This document shows positions 34,230-42,802 of a DNA stretch of 64,000 nucleotides, one piece after another (position 1 is the first letter of the stretch; every line of letters starts with the position of its first letter). The stretch spans positions 62,001 to 126,000 of the forward strand of contig NZ_FRAP01000015.1 of NCBI RefSeq assembly GCF_900142365.1. The letters run 5' to 3'. The DNA comes from Pseudonocardia thermophila (GTDB taxonomy: Bacteria > Actinomycetota > Actinomycetes > Mycobacteriales > Pseudonocardiaceae). The translations under genes were made by a program, and so were the position numbers. The notes under the pieces were generated by a model. The model was not told the DNA's origin, ran no database searches, and was given only the letters and a program-made list of their open reading frames with translations.

Positions 34230-34777
34230 CCCGGATCATCGCCGGCATCGCGGGCGGACGTCGGCTGGCCGTGCCCCCGAAGGGCACCCGGCCGACGTCC
34301 GACCGCGTGCGCGAGGCGCTGTTCGCCTCGCTCGGCCACGACCCCGGGCTGGTCGGCGCCGCCGTGCTCGACCTGTGCGCCGGTACCGGCGCGCTGGGGC
34401 TGGAGGCGCTCTCCCGCGGCGCCGCCCACGCGCTGTTCGTCGAGTCCGACCGGCGCGCCGCGGCGGTGCTGCGGCGCAACGTGGCCGCGCTCGGGCTGGC
34501 GGGCGCCGAGATCGCCGTCGCCGACGCCGGGGCGCTGCTGCGCGCCCCGGCGCGGCGCACGTACGACATCGTGCTGGCCGATCCGCCCTACGACCTGCCA
34601 TCGGCCGAGATCGCGGGTTGGCTCGCCGACGCCGCCGACCAGGGCTGGTTCGCCGAGGACGTCGTCGTGGTCGTGGAGCGCACCGTTCGCGACGGCGCGT
34701 TCCCGTGGCCGGAACCACTCCGCGCGCTGCGTGAGCGTCGTTACGGCGACACCGTTGTGCACGTCGCTGCCCGGTAG
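34226..34777 (+). CDS. rsmD: 16S rRNA (guanine966-N2)-methyltransferase RsmD
   Basis: 183 residues. [35 protein letters not shown] is the characteristic N-terminus seen in pieces here (residues 3-37). [20 protein letters not shown] is the SAM site, and LADPPYDLP (about 118) is the NPPY-type catalytic motif. It modifies G966 of 16S rRNA in the assembled small subunit. The GTG at 34226 overlaps the pyc stop, and coaD starts 10 bases after its TAG, so the three are one transcript. Confidence 0.95.
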   Translation: MTRIIAGIAGGRRLAVPPKGTRPTSDRVREALFASLGHDPGLVGAAVLDLCAGTGALGLEALSRGAAHALFVESDRRAAAVLRRNVAALGLAGAEIAVADAGALLRAPARRTYDIVLADPPYDLPSAEIAGWLADAADQGWFAEDVVVVVERTVRDGAFPWPEPLRALRERRYGDTVVHVAAR

Positions 34778-34787
34778 CCTCCCGCTC

Positions 34788-35270
34788 ATGCGGCGCGCCG
34801 TCTGCCCCGGATCCTTCGACCCGCCGACGAACGGGCACATGGACATCATCGGGCGGGCCGCGGCCCTGTTCGACGAGGTCGTGGTCCTGGTGGCGGTGAA
34901 CCCCAACAAGAAGGGCCTGTTCACCGTCGACGAGCGCATCGCGATGCTCGAGGAGATCACCAAGCCGTTCGGCAACGTGCGGGCCGACTCCTTCGAGGGA
35001 CTGCTCGTCGACTACTGCCGCCGAGCAGGTGCCGACGCGATCGTCAAGGGCCTGCGCGGGCCCGGCGACTTCGAGTACGAGCTGCCGATGGCACAGATGA
35101 ACCAGCACCTCATCGGCATCGAGACGCTGTTCATGGCCGCCGACCCGAAGGCCAGCTTCGTCGCCAGCTCGCTGGTGAAGGAGGTGGCGAAGCTCGGCGG
35201 CGACGTCACCGACCTGCTGCCACCGGCCGTGCACAGCCGCTTGATCCAGCGGCTCACCGAGCAGGGTTGA
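34788..35270 (+). CDS. coaD: Phosphopantetheine adenylyltransferase
   Basis: 160 residues; transfers AMP to 4'-phosphopantetheine, the penultimate step of coenzyme A synthesis. [18 protein letters not shown] (residues 4-21) has the nucleotidyltransferase motif with the GH pair, [19 protein letters not shown] (about 88-106) is the CoaD signature, and [14 protein letters not shown] closes the active site. The length is typical. The ATG at 34788 gives the conserved N-terminus; an in-frame upstream ATG would overlap rsmD. sepIVA follows after 57 bases. Confidence 0.96.
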   Translation: MRRAVCPGSFDPPTNGHMDIIGRAAALFDEVVVLVAVNPNKKGLFTVDERIAMLEEITKPFGNVRADSFEGLLVDYCRRAGADAIVKGLRGPGDFEYELPMAQMNQHLIGIETLFMAADPKASFVASSLVKEVAKLGGDVTDLLPPAVHSRLIQRLTEQG

Positions 35271-35327
35271 CACGCGCTGCGGCTGCGAATGCCGGGGCAC
35301 GCCGCGGCCCGGTGGGATGATGCGAGC

Positions 35328-36062
35328 GTGTACCGGGTCTTCGAATCGCTCGACGCTCTCGTCACCGTCGTCGAGGAGGCGCGCGGGGTCCCGATGACGG
35401 CCAACTGCGTGGTTCCCCGCGGCGAGGTGCTGGAGCTGCTCGACGACGTCCGCGAGGCCCTGCCCGCCGAGCTCGACGACGCCCAGGACGTGCTGGACCG
35501 GCGCGATGAGCTGATCGAGGAGGCCACCCAGGAGGCGGAGCACACCCGCAGCACCGCCCAGGCCGAGGCCGAGGAACTGCGGGCCGATGCGCGCGCCGAG
35601 GCGGAGCGGCTGGTCGCGGCGGCGCGCGAAGAGGCCGAGCAGCTGCTGGCGAAGGCCCGGCACGAGGCTGAACGGACCGTCGCCGAGGGCCGCCGCCAGT
35701 ACCAGGAACTCACCGACCGCGCCCACGCCGAGGCCGAGCGGCTGGTCGAGTCCGGGCGCGCCACCCACGACCGCTTCGTCGCCGAAGGCCAAGCCGAGCA
35801 GGCGCGGCTGGTCTCGCAGACCGAGGTGGTGCGCGCCGCCCATGCCGAGGCCAGCCGGATCGTCGACAGCGCCGAGCACGAGGCGGCCCGGCTGCGCCAG
35901 GAGTGCGATGCCTACGTCGACACCAAGCTCGCCGAGTTCGAGGAGACGTTGAGTCGGGCGCTGCGCACCGTGTCCCGCGGCCGCAGCCAGCTCTGGTCGG
36001 GCGGGCCCGCCGCTGCTCCGGTCAACGGACGCTCCGGGACCGGCATGGATCTGATCGACTGA
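35328..36062 (+). CDS. sepIVA: Septal/polar coiled-coil protein, SepIVA/DivIVA-like
   Basis: 244 residues. The short N-terminal domain YRVFESLDALVTVVEEARGVPM and CVVPRGEVLELLDDVREALP is the membrane-facing part of SepIVA-type proteins. From about residue 60 to 210 it is one long Ala/Glu/Arg coiled coil (TAQAEAEELRADARAEAERL), with an unstructured tail ending GTGMDLID. Its mycobacterial homologue, encoded in the same backbone order before DUF177 and rnc, acts in septation and polar envelope synthesis. The GTG at 35328 gives the conserved MYRVFESLD start. Confidence 0.88.
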   Translation: MYRVFESLDALVTVVEEARGVPMTANCVVPRGEVLELLDDVREALPAELDDAQDVLDRRDELIEEATQEAEHTRSTAQAEAEELRADARAEAERLVAAAREEAEQLLAKARHEAERTVAEGRRQYQELTDRAHAEAERLVESGRATHDRFVAEGQAEQARLVSQTEVVRAAHAEASRIVDSAEHEAARLRQECDAYVDTKLAEFEETLSRALRTVSRGRSQLWSGGPAAAPVNGRSGTGMDLID

Positions 36063-36141
36063 ACTGACCGACTGAACTGGCCGACTGCGCAGTTGATCGA
36101 TCGGGGTCGCACCTGCGGTTTTTCGGTTATCCTCCGGCTGC

Positions 36142-37380
36142 GTGGGGGGACGCCGGGTTGAGCCCGATCCAGCGACCTGGTGGGATCGGTACGGACATCG
36201 CCTGGAGCCGCGGACGCTCGTCGGCTCCGACGGGCGGCTGCAGAACGAGCAGCAGGGGGGAACGAGCGGCATGCCGGCACCGACGGGTGCGCCGTATCCA
36301 CCGCAGGGGCAACCACCGCCACCCGGGCCACCACCGCCGTACGGGCCACCACCGCACGGCCCGCTCTTCGCCCCGCAGCCGGGGCCGTACCCGCCGCAGA
36401 CGACGGGGCAGATCCCACAGCCGCAGACCACGCAGCAGCAGATGCCCCAGCAGTCACCACCCGCTCCGAAGACCGCCGCCGAGCTCTCCGGCGACGCGAT
36501 CCTGCGCACCCGCTCCGACGAGCCGTCCGGTGGGTGGCGGCGCGCGGTCCTGCGGTTGTCCGGCGGGCTGCTCAACCCCGGCCCCAGCCGCGAGGAGCTG
36601 CGCGAACGCGAGGTGCTGCACCGCATCCGCCGCCCGCTGCTGCACTCGCACCGCATCGCGGTCACCTCGATCAAGGGCGGCGTCGGCAAGACCACCGTCT
36701 CCACCCTCCTCGGGCTGGTGATGGCCGAGAACCGGGGCGACCGCGTCATCGTCGTCGACGCCAACCCCGACGCCGGCACCCTCGCTGACCGGCTCACCGG
36801 CGAGACCACCGTGACCGTGCGGGAGCTGCTGCGCGATCTCGACCGCATCAACAGCTGGACCGAGGTGTCGCGCTACACGAGCCTCGCCGGGCGTCTGCAG
36901 GTGCTCGCGTCCGAGCAGGACCCGGCCGCGGGCAACGCGTTCAGCCGCGAGGAGTACGAGGACGTCTGCGCGCTGCTCGACCGCTTCTTCAACGTGATCA
37001 TCACCGACTCGGGCACCGGGCTGGTGCACTCCGCGATGGAGGGCACGCTCAAGCTCGCCGACAGCCTGATCATCGTCGGCGCCCCGACGGTGGACGGGGC
37101 CGGGCGCGCCAGCAAGACCCTCGACTGGCTGTTCGCGCACGGCCACGGCGCGCTGGCCGCGGAGTCGGTCGCGGTGCTGTCCTGCGACCGCACCAGCGAC
37201 GAAGTCGATCGCGCCCGGATCCGGGACCACTTCCGGGCGCGCTGCCGCGCCGTCGTGGAGATCCCGCACGATCCGCACCTGGCCACCGGGGGTCGGGTGC
37301 AGCTCGACCGGCTGCGCCCGGCGACCCGGGCCGCCGCGTACGAGCTCGCGGCGCTCATGGCCGACCAGTTCGTCACCTAG
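36142..37380 (+). CDS. EspI-like MinD/ParA-family ATPase with proline-rich N-terminus (paralogue 1)
   Basis: 412 residues. Residues 1-105 are disordered, Pro/Gln-rich (PPQGQPPPPGPPPPYGPP). A short conserved box follows, SGGWRRAVLRLSGGLLNPGP, and then a MinD-type ATPase with the deviant Walker A SIKGGVGKTTVS (about 173-184), VVDANPDAGTLADRL and ITDSGTGLVHSAM (Walker B region). This is the layout of EspI, the regulatory MinD-like ATPase of mycobacterial ESX-1, but no ESX genes lie nearby. It is the first of three paralogues in this cluster. The GTG at 36142 opens a frame with no earlier coding start. The RMxx-type membrane-targeting tail of MinD is absent. Confidence 0.85.
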   Translation: MGGRRVEPDPATWWDRYGHRLEPRTLVGSDGRLQNEQQGGTSGMPAPTGAPYPPQGQPPPPGPPPPYGPPPHGPLFAPQPGPYPPQTTGQIPQPQTTQQQMPQQSPPAPKTAAELSGDAILRTRSDEPSGGWRRAVLRLSGGLLNPGPSREELREREVLHRIRRPLLHSHRIAVTSIKGGVGKTTVSTLLGLVMAENRGDRVIVVDANPDAGTLADRLTGETTVTVRELLRDLDRINSWTEVSRYTSLAGRLQVLASEQDPAAGNAFSREEYEDVCALLDRFFNVIITDSGTGLVHSAMEGTLKLADSLIIVGAPTVDGAGRASKTLDWLFAHGHGALAAESVAVLSCDRTSDEVDRARIRDHFRARCRAVVEIPHDPHLATGGRVQLDRLRPATRAAAYELAALMADQFVT

Positions 37381-37417
37381 GCGCCCTGACCGGCGCGAGG
37401 GGGGGAGTGACGCACGC

Positions 37418-38404
37418 ATGACCCAGCCGACCGCAGTCGCCCGTACCGCCGCGGAGATCACCGAGGACGCCGTCGTGCGGTTCCGCGGCGACCGCCCGCG
37501 CCGCGGCTGGCGCGGCGCCGTGTACACGGCCACCCGAGGCTGGGTCAATCCCGGCCCGGGCCCGGCCGAGGCCACCCGCCAGCAGTGGCTGACCCGGATC
37601 CGCCGCCCGCTGCGCGGCGTCCACCGGGTCGCGGTCACGTCGATCAAGGGCGGGGTCGGCAAGACCACCGTCGCCGCCGGCCTCGGGCTGGTGCTGGCCG
37701 AGAACCGCGGCGACCGGGTCATCGCGGTCGACGCGAACCCGAACGCCGGCACGCTCGCCGACCGGCTCACCGCCGACACCACGGTCACGATGCGGGAGCT
37801 GCTGCGCGACGTCGAGCACACCCGCTCGCTGACCGACCTCGCCCACTTCACCAGCCTCGCCGGGCGGCTGCACGTGCTGGCGTCCGAGCAGGACCCGGCG
37901 ATGAGCGCGCTGCTGCAGCGCGAGGAGTACGAGAAGGTCGTCGCGCTGCTCGCCCGCTACTACAACGTCGTGATCACCGACTCCGGCACCGGGCTGATCC
38001 ACTCTGCGATGGAGGGCACCCTCGCCACCGCCGACAGCTTGGTCGTCGTCGGCGCCCCCACCGTCGACGGGGCCGCCCGCGCGAGCCTGACCCTCGACTG
38101 GCTGGAGGCCGAGGGCTACCGCGAGGCCGCGGCCGACGCGGTCGTCGTGCTCTCGTGCGACCGCAGCAGCAAGGACGTCGACGTCACCCGGGTGCGGGAG
38201 CACTTCGCCGCCCGCTGCCGCGCCGTCGTCGAGATCCCGTTCGACCCGCACCTGGCCACCGGTGGGCGGATCGACGTCGAGCGGCTGCGGCGGCGCACCC
38301 GGGATGCGTTCCTGGAGCTGGCCGCGCACGTGGCGGACGGGTTCGATCCCGGTCGCGTCCCGTCCGCGCCGGCGGCGTCGGGGGAGGTCCCCGCGCTCGC
38401 CTGA
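37418..38404 (+). CDS. EspI-like MinD/ParA-family ATPase (paralogue 2, short form)
   Basis: 328 residues. Only about 20 residues precede the shared box RGWRGAVYTATRGWVNPGPG. The ATPase domain reads TSIKGGVGKTTVAAGLGLVL, VDANPNAGTLADRL and ITDSGTGLIHSAMEGTL, and is close to its neighbours at 36142 and 41150, so the three arose by duplication. Lacking the proline-rich arm, it may be the partner that hydrolyses ATP without recruiting. The ATG at 37418 follows a G-rich ribosome site (GGGGGGAG). It lies 37 bases after paralogue 1 and ends before the palindromic element at 38444. Confidence 0.85.
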   Translation: MTQPTAVARTAAEITEDAVVRFRGDRPRRGWRGAVYTATRGWVNPGPGPAEATRQQWLTRIRRPLRGVHRVAVTSIKGGVGKTTVAAGLGLVLAENRGDRVIAVDANPNAGTLADRLTADTTVTMRELLRDVEHTRSLTDLAHFTSLAGRLHVLASEQDPAMSALLQREEYEKVVALLARYYNVVITDSGTGLIHSAMEGTLATADSLVVVGAPTVDGAARASLTLDWLEAEGYREAAADAVVVLSCDRSSKDVDVTRVREHFAARCRAVVEIPFDPHLATGGRIDVERLRRRTRDAFLELAAHVADGFDPGRVPSAPAASGEVPALA

Positions 38405-38443
38405 CCGTCCCTCACCATGCGTGAGGTCGGCTCGGGTGGTGGC

Positions 38444-38497
38444 GCAACGAACGGCACTTTCGTCAGGAATGCTGCTGACGAAAGTGCCGTTCGCTGC
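38444..38497. repeat. Dispersed palindromic element, copy A
   Basis: A 19-bp perfect stem (38448-38466 with 38475-38493, beginning CGAACGGCACTTTCGTCAG), extended by three more pairs after one mismatch. It lies between convergent genes and probably acts as a terminator. The arm sequence recurs at 46742, 55856 and, in modified form, inside smc at 59111. Confidence 0.9.
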
Positions 38498-38533
38498 ACT
38501 CGGGTGGGCTACGGAGTGTGACCCCGCGTGGGG

Positions 38534-40702
38534 TCAGTCGTCGGCGTCCGAGTTCTTGCCAGAACCCTTGGCACCGCCCTCGGACGAACCCTTCTCGGAC
38601 TTGCTGGAGCCCTTGTCGCCCCGGTCTGCCTTGCCGGAGCCCTTGCCCTCGTCCGCCTTGCCGCGGTCGCCCCGGTCGGATCCCTTGCCGCCCTTGTCCG
38701 CGCCGCCCTTGTCCGCGCCGCCCTTGTCCGCGCCGCCCTTGTCCGCGCCGCCCCGGTCCTTGCCCCTCTTGGACCTGTCGCCCTTGTCCGTGCCGTCCGT
38801 GCCGTCCTTGCCGGGCCGGTCCCCTTTCCCCGGCTTGTCGGGGCCCTTCTTGTCCTTGGCGGGACCGCCGTTCCCCTTGCCGGACTCGCCGGACGACTTC
38901 TTGCCCTTGTGCTCGCCCTTGCCCTTCGGCTTCTTCTTGCCCGGGTCGGGCTCGTCGGCCTTGTCCTTTCCGGGGCCCTCGTCCTCAGCGCTCTTGCCGC
39001 CGGACGACTTGTCCTTCGCGCCCTCGTCCTTCGCGCCTTCGTCCCCTGGGCCCTCGTCGCCGCCCTGTGTGCCCTGCCCGGAGCCGTTGTTCCAGCCGAT
39101 GCCGGTGCGGTCCTTGTGCTCCTTCTTCCCGACGGGCCGCTTGCCGCCGAGCAAGCCGTCGAGCAGCCCGCCGCGATCCTCGCCGCGGCCGTGGTCCTCG
39201 TGCTCGTCGTGGCCCTCGTCGTCGTTGTCGTCCGTGCTGGACCAGCGCTGCCCCTCGTCGTGGCCGTCGTGATCGTCACCGGCGCGGTCCCGGCCCCCGC
39301 CGAGCAGGGCGTTGCCGACGCCCGCGACCGCCTCGCCGACGCCGGTGACTGCTCGGCCGAGGCCGGAGGCAGTGCTGGAGACGGTGCTGGAGACGGTGTC
39401 GGTGACCGCGCCGACCACCTGGCCGACCGGGCCGCCCTGATCGTCCTGCTCGCTGGTGGAGCTGCCGTCCCGCGCCGGTCCGGGACCGGGGCGGAGGAGC
39501 GTGCCGCTGCGGCCGGGGAACGGGCCGGCCGCCGTCGGGGTCTCCCGGCGCTCGTTCTGCCCGCCGGGCCGCGGCGCGGCCGCCGCGACGACGCCGCCCG
39601 CGCCACCGCCGTCACCACCACCGGCGTTGCCACCGGAGCCCCCGCCCGGTCTCGAGCTGCTGCCGACGAGCGCCAGGACGGTGTCCACGATCGCGCGGGT
39701 GCCGGCGGCGGCGGTGTCGGGGAGCGGGGCGGCCAGCGCCGAGGTGACGTGGGACCGCAGGGTCTCGACGGTCTTGCGGGTGGAGTCGAGGAGCGCCGCG
39801 CGGGCCTGCCGCTCCCCGAGGGCGCTGCTGCCGGCGACGGCCGTGGGGCTCGCCGACGCGTGCGGCGCGGACGCGATCGTGCGCTCGATGGCGGCGAGCT
39901 GGTTCTCGGCCGCAGCGAGGGTCTTCTCCGCCTCCGGCAGTGCCCGCCAGGCCTCCAGCTGCGCGGCGAGCGTCGCCCGCAGCTGCAGCAGCTCGTCCTT
40001 GCGCGCGAGCAGGGCCTGCACCGCCTCAGGGAGGGCGCCGGACGTGGCCAGGTCACTGGCGTACCACGCCTGCTCGACCCGCTCGATCTCCTCCAGCTGC
40101 TGGCTGAGCCCGGCCAGCGCGATGCTCGCCCGGGCCGCCCAGTCCCGCCCGTCGTTCTGCGGGCCGGGCAGCGCGGTGGGCTCCGCGGTCTGGACCTGCG
40201 GGTCGCTGGCGACGTAGCCGGTGCCCCCGGCGACCAGGCTCGCGATGGCGAGGCTCGCGATCGCGCGGCGGCGCCGCTCGGCCGCGGTGGTCTTGCGCTC
40301 GCTGCGCAGCAGCGGTCCCTTCACCGGTCGCAGCACCCGCTCGGGCTGCGCCGCCGCGCCGCGGAACGGGTTGCGCAGCCGCCGGGACGCGCCCGGCAGG
40401 ACGGGTCGGATCCGGGCGGTCACCGGCTCCGGCGCCACGGGAGCCTCGATCCGCTCGATGCGTTCAGTGGGCGGATCGGTGTCCTTCGACTCGGTCGTGG
40501 TGGCCGACTCGGTCGTGGTGGCCGACTCGGTCGTGGTGGCGGCCAGCTCGGCGCGGGCCGCCTGACGCTGCTTGCGGGCTGCGCTCCGGTGGGCCGGACA
40601 GCAGTAGCGCCGCGGCGGCCCGCCGGTGTCCGTCTGCTCGATGACGACGTCGCAGCCCGGTAGGGCACACGTCGTCGGTTGGGCGCTGTCGGCATCGCTC
40701 AT
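38534..40702 (-). CDS. Zinc-motif / membrane / coiled-coil protein with Lys-Gly-Asp-rich tail
   Basis: 722 residues, no family recognised as a whole. In order: a probable zinc motif, CALPGCDVVI...RRYCCPAHR (residues 12-39); a 6-residue TTTESA repeat; a basic region; one membrane helix AIASLAIASLVAGGTGYVA (about 147-165); a helical, probably coiled-coil domain (EEIERVEQAW to TRKTVETLRSHVTSAL, about 185-325); a Gly-rich linker; and from about 470 a highly charged tail with GGADK repeated four times. The ATG at 40702 follows GGGGGG. It lies between MinD paralogues 2 and 3 on the opposite strand. With one membrane helix it could anchor those ATPases, which is inference. Confidence 0.75.
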   Translation of the reverse strand: MSDADSAQPTTCALPGCDVVIEQTDTGGPPRRYCCPAHRSAARKQRQAARAELAATTTESATTTESATTTESKDTDPPTERIERIEAPVAPEPVTARIRPVLPGASRRLRNPFRGAAAQPERVLRPVKGPLLRSERKTTAAERRRRAIASLAIASLVAGGTGYVASDPQVQTAEPTALPGPQNDGRDWAARASIALAGLSQQLEEIERVEQAWYASDLATSGALPEAVQALLARKDELLQLRATLAAQLEAWRALPEAEKTLAAAENQLAAIERTIASAPHASASPTAVAGSSALGERQARAALLDSTRKTVETLRSHVTSALAAPLPDTAAAGTRAIVDTVLALVGSSSRPGGGSGGNAGGGDGGGAGGVVAAAAPRPGGQNERRETPTAAGPFPGRSGTLLRPGPGPARDGSSTSEQDDQGGPVGQVVGAVTDTVSSTVSSTASGLGRAVTGVGEAVAGVGNALLGGGRDRAGDDHDGHDEGQRWSSTDDNDDEGHDEHEDHGRGEDRGGLLDGLLGGKRPVGKKEHKDRTGIGWNNGSGQGTQGGDEGPGDEGAKDEGAKDKSSGGKSAEDEGPGKDKADEPDPGKKKPKGKGEHKGKKSSGESGKGNGGPAKDKKGPDKPGKGDRPGKDGTDGTDKGDRSKRGKDRGGADKGGADKGGADKGGADKGGKGSDRGDRGKADEGKGSGKADRGDKGSSKSEKGSSEGGAKGSGKNSDADD
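38689..38755. repeat. 15-bp in-frame tandem repeat (GGADK codons)
   Basis: About four and a half copies of CTTGTCCGCGCCGCC, read on the minus strand as GGADK repeats in the charged tail of the 722-residue protein. The unit length is a multiple of three, so copy number can change without breaking the frame. Confidence 0.85.
40488..40541. repeat. 18-bp in-frame tandem repeat (TTTESA codons)
   Basis: Three copies of GACTCGGTCGTGGTGGCC (the last diverging at its end), read on the minus strand as TTTESA between the zinc motif and the membrane helix of the 722-residue protein. It is a likely flexible linker of variable length. Confidence 0.8.
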
Positions 40703-41149
40703 TCGGTGTCCCCCCTAGGACTGCTCGCCCGTTCTGCAGGGGCCACCGGCCGGTCGCGACGCCTGCGCCCGCCCGGATCGACCCCGGCACAACGGTCCGT
40801 GGGCGATCCCGGCCGGGAGCCGTCATCGCCCGCCTGTGCCCGCACCGCCGCGACCTGGTTGGACGCCCCCCGGCCTCCGTCGTCCGTCGTTGCGGTGCGT
40901 GCACACACCTCAGCGCCGGGATTCTATCGGGTGAATGCCATTTCCGAGCCATGGATTCCGGCCGGCTTCCCCGATGTATTTGTGTCAGAAACAATTTCCG
41001 GTGCGGGCGGTCACCGGCGGACCGCGGTAGGTTCGGCGTTCGCGAACCGCCGTTCCCGCGACCGTTGGTGAGTAGGATCACCGCGACCCACGGCCGGTGG
41101 CGTAGTGGTGGTGCCGGCCCGCGGTTCCGGCATCGGGGGGAGAGGACAC
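40703..41149. other. Divergent intergenic region upstream of MinD paralogue 3
   Basis: 447 bases with no convincing gene. It contains a distinctly AT-richer patch at about 40915-41005 (for example GTATTTGTGTCAGAAACAAT), unusual for this chromosome and a likely promoter region. It also has the perfect palindrome GTTCGCGAAC near 41037-41046 and a strong ribosome site, GGGGGGAGAGG, before the ATG at 41150. Confidence 0.5.
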
Positions 41150-42379
41150 ATGCCGAAACGAGCATTCGTGCCGCCGCACCCGGACACGCGGCCCGACGGG
41201 CCCGCAGCGGACAGTGTCGATACGAGAGCCGATGCGAGAGCCGATGCGGACACCGAGGACCCCGGGAAGACCGCGGCGGCCCAGGCGACGGCCGCCCCGC
41301 CCCGGCAGATCGCCCGGCCCGGACGGCCCGAGGAGCCGACCCGGCAGAACCCGCCGGCGCCACGATCAGCACCACGCGCGGCACCGTCGCCGACACCGCC
41401 CCTGTCCCTCGAGAAGCACGCGCAACCACCGTCCGCCGACCCGCGCTCAGCGGACGAGCTCACCGATCTCACGATCGTCAAGCCGCGCTCGGACGCGCCC
41501 GCGTCGGGCTGGCGGCGTGCCCTCTACTCGCTGACCGGCGGCGCGATCAACCCCGGCATCGGCCCGGCGGAGCGGCGCCGCCAGGACCTCGTCGCCCGCA
41601 TCCAGCGGCCGCTGCCGGGCACGCACTTCGTGTCGGTGGTGTCGATGAAGGGCGGTGTCGGCAAGTCGACGGTGGCTGCGCTGCTCGGGCTGATGCTGTC
41701 CGAGCACCGCGGCGACCGGGTCGTCGGCATCGACGCGAACCCCGATGCCGGCACGCTCGCCGACCGGCTCACCGGTGAGTCCGAGCTGTCGGTGCGCGAC
41801 CTGCTGGAGCACCTCGACGACATCCGGGCCCTGCCCGACGTGGCCCGCTACACCAGCCTCATCGGGCGGCTGCAGGTCGTGGCCTCCGCGCAGCGCCCCA
41901 CGACGCGCACCGAGTTCGACGGCCGCGCGTACGAGCAGGTCACCGGGGTGCTGTCCCGCTACTACGACATCATCATCACCGACTCCGGCACCGGGATGCT
42001 GCACTCGGCGATGGCGGCGACGCTGCAGCGGGCCAGCAGCCTCGTCGTCGTCGGCACCCCGACCGTCGACGGTGCGAGCCGGGCCAGCAAGACCCTCGAC
42101 TGGCTCGTGGCGCACGGGTACGGCGAGGCCGTCGAACGGGCGATCGTGGTGCTGTCGGCCGACCGCTCCAGCGACGAGGTCGACATCAGCCGGTTGCGCG
42201 CGCACTTCACCGCCCGCTGCCGCGCCGTCGTGGAGATCCCGCGCGATCCGCACCTGGCCGCGGGCGGTCGCATCGAGGTGAAGCGGCTGCGCCCGGCCAC
42301 TGCGGACGCCTACCTGGAGCTGGCCGCGCTCATCGCCGACGAGTTCGGCAGCGCGCCGCCGCAGCGGGCCGTCTCGTGA
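41150..42379 (+). CDS. EspI-like MinD/ParA-family ATPase (paralogue 3)
   Basis: 409 residues. Residues 1-105 are disordered and rich in Ala, Pro, Asp and Arg, unlike the Pro/Gln arm of paralogue 1. The conserved box SGWRRALYSLTGGAINPGIG precedes the ATPase core: SMKGGVGKSTVAALLGLML (deviant Walker A), GIDANPDAGTLADRL, ITDSGTGMLHSAMAATL. VEIPRDPHLAAGGRIEVKRL is the C-terminal block shared by all three paralogues. The ATG at 41150 is set by the ribosome site GGGGGGAGAGG. The lipoprotein gene overlaps its stop by four bases, so the two are coupled. Confidence 0.86.
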   Translation: MPKRAFVPPHPDTRPDGPAADSVDTRADARADADTEDPGKTAAAQATAAPPRQIARPGRPEEPTRQNPPAPRSAPRAAPSPTPPLSLEKHAQPPSADPRSADELTDLTIVKPRSDAPASGWRRALYSLTGGAINPGIGPAERRRQDLVARIQRPLPGTHFVSVVSMKGGVGKSTVAALLGLMLSEHRGDRVVGIDANPDAGTLADRLTGESELSVRDLLEHLDDIRALPDVARYTSLIGRLQVVASAQRPTTRTEFDGRAYEQVTGVLSRYYDIIITDSGTGMLHSAMAATLQRASSLVVVGTPTVDGASRASKTLDWLVAHGYGEAVERAIVVLSADRSSDEVDISRLRAHFTARCRAVVEIPRDPHLAAGGRIEVKRLRPATADAYLELAALIADEFGSAPPQRAVS

Positions 42380-42777
42380 GGTGGCCGGCGGTGGTGCTGC
42401 TGACCGGGCTGCTGATCACCGGCTGCACCGCCACCACGGCGGGCACCCCGGAGCCGGCGGGAACCGCGGCGCCCGCACCCCCGGCCGCCGCGGCGCCGGA
42501 CCCCCCGGGCACCTGCGTCGTCGTGGCGGGTCGAGGCAGCGTCAGCATGCGGGGGAGCGGCCGGGTCAGCACGGTCAACGGCCGCACCTCCCTCACCTGC
42601 GGCAGCGGCCCGGCGCTCGCGATCGGCGAGATCGGCGCAGATGGTGTGGCGCTGGAGGTGTCCGGTTCCCGGCTGACGGTCGCGGTCGGTGACCGGGCAA
42701 CGGTCGGCCCGTACACGGTCGCCGTCGACCAGGTGGCGGACGGGCAGGTCCGGATGCGGGTCAGCCCTCCGCGGTGA
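42376..42777 (+). CDS. Small secreted lipoprotein, unknown function
   Basis: 133 residues. A short signal peptide, RWPAVVLLTGLLITGC, ends in a good lipobox (LITGC, Cys 17), followed by an Ala/Pro/Thr linker of about 30 residues and a small, probably beta-rich domain with two cysteines (GTCVVVAGRGSVSM and TSLTCGSGPAL) that could form a disulfide outside the membrane. SRLTVAVGDRATVGPYTVAV follows. The GTG at 42376 overlaps the MinD paralogue 3 stop. This coupling makes it the extracellular member of the MinD cluster. No family was recognised. Confidence 0.8.
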   Translation: MRWPAVVLLTGLLITGCTATTAGTPEPAGTAAPAPPAAAAPDPPGTCVVVAGRGSVSMRGSGRVSTVNGRTSLTCGSGPALAIGEIGADGVALEVSGSRLTVAVGDRATVGPYTVAVDQVADGQVRMRVSPPR

Positions 42778-42802
42778 GCGGGACGGGCCTACCCTGAGCA
42801 GG

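Noticed and set aside
38528..40663. Plus-strand open frame opposite the 722-residue protein
   Set aside because: It is Ala/Val/Arg low-complexity with no ribosome site. The minus strand has a start with GGGGGG upstream, a zinc-like motif, a membrane helix and a coiled coil.
41020..41060. Possible tRNA T-arm (GGTTCG-like sequence)
   Set aside because: No acceptor stem, anticodon arm or CCA end can be drawn around it.
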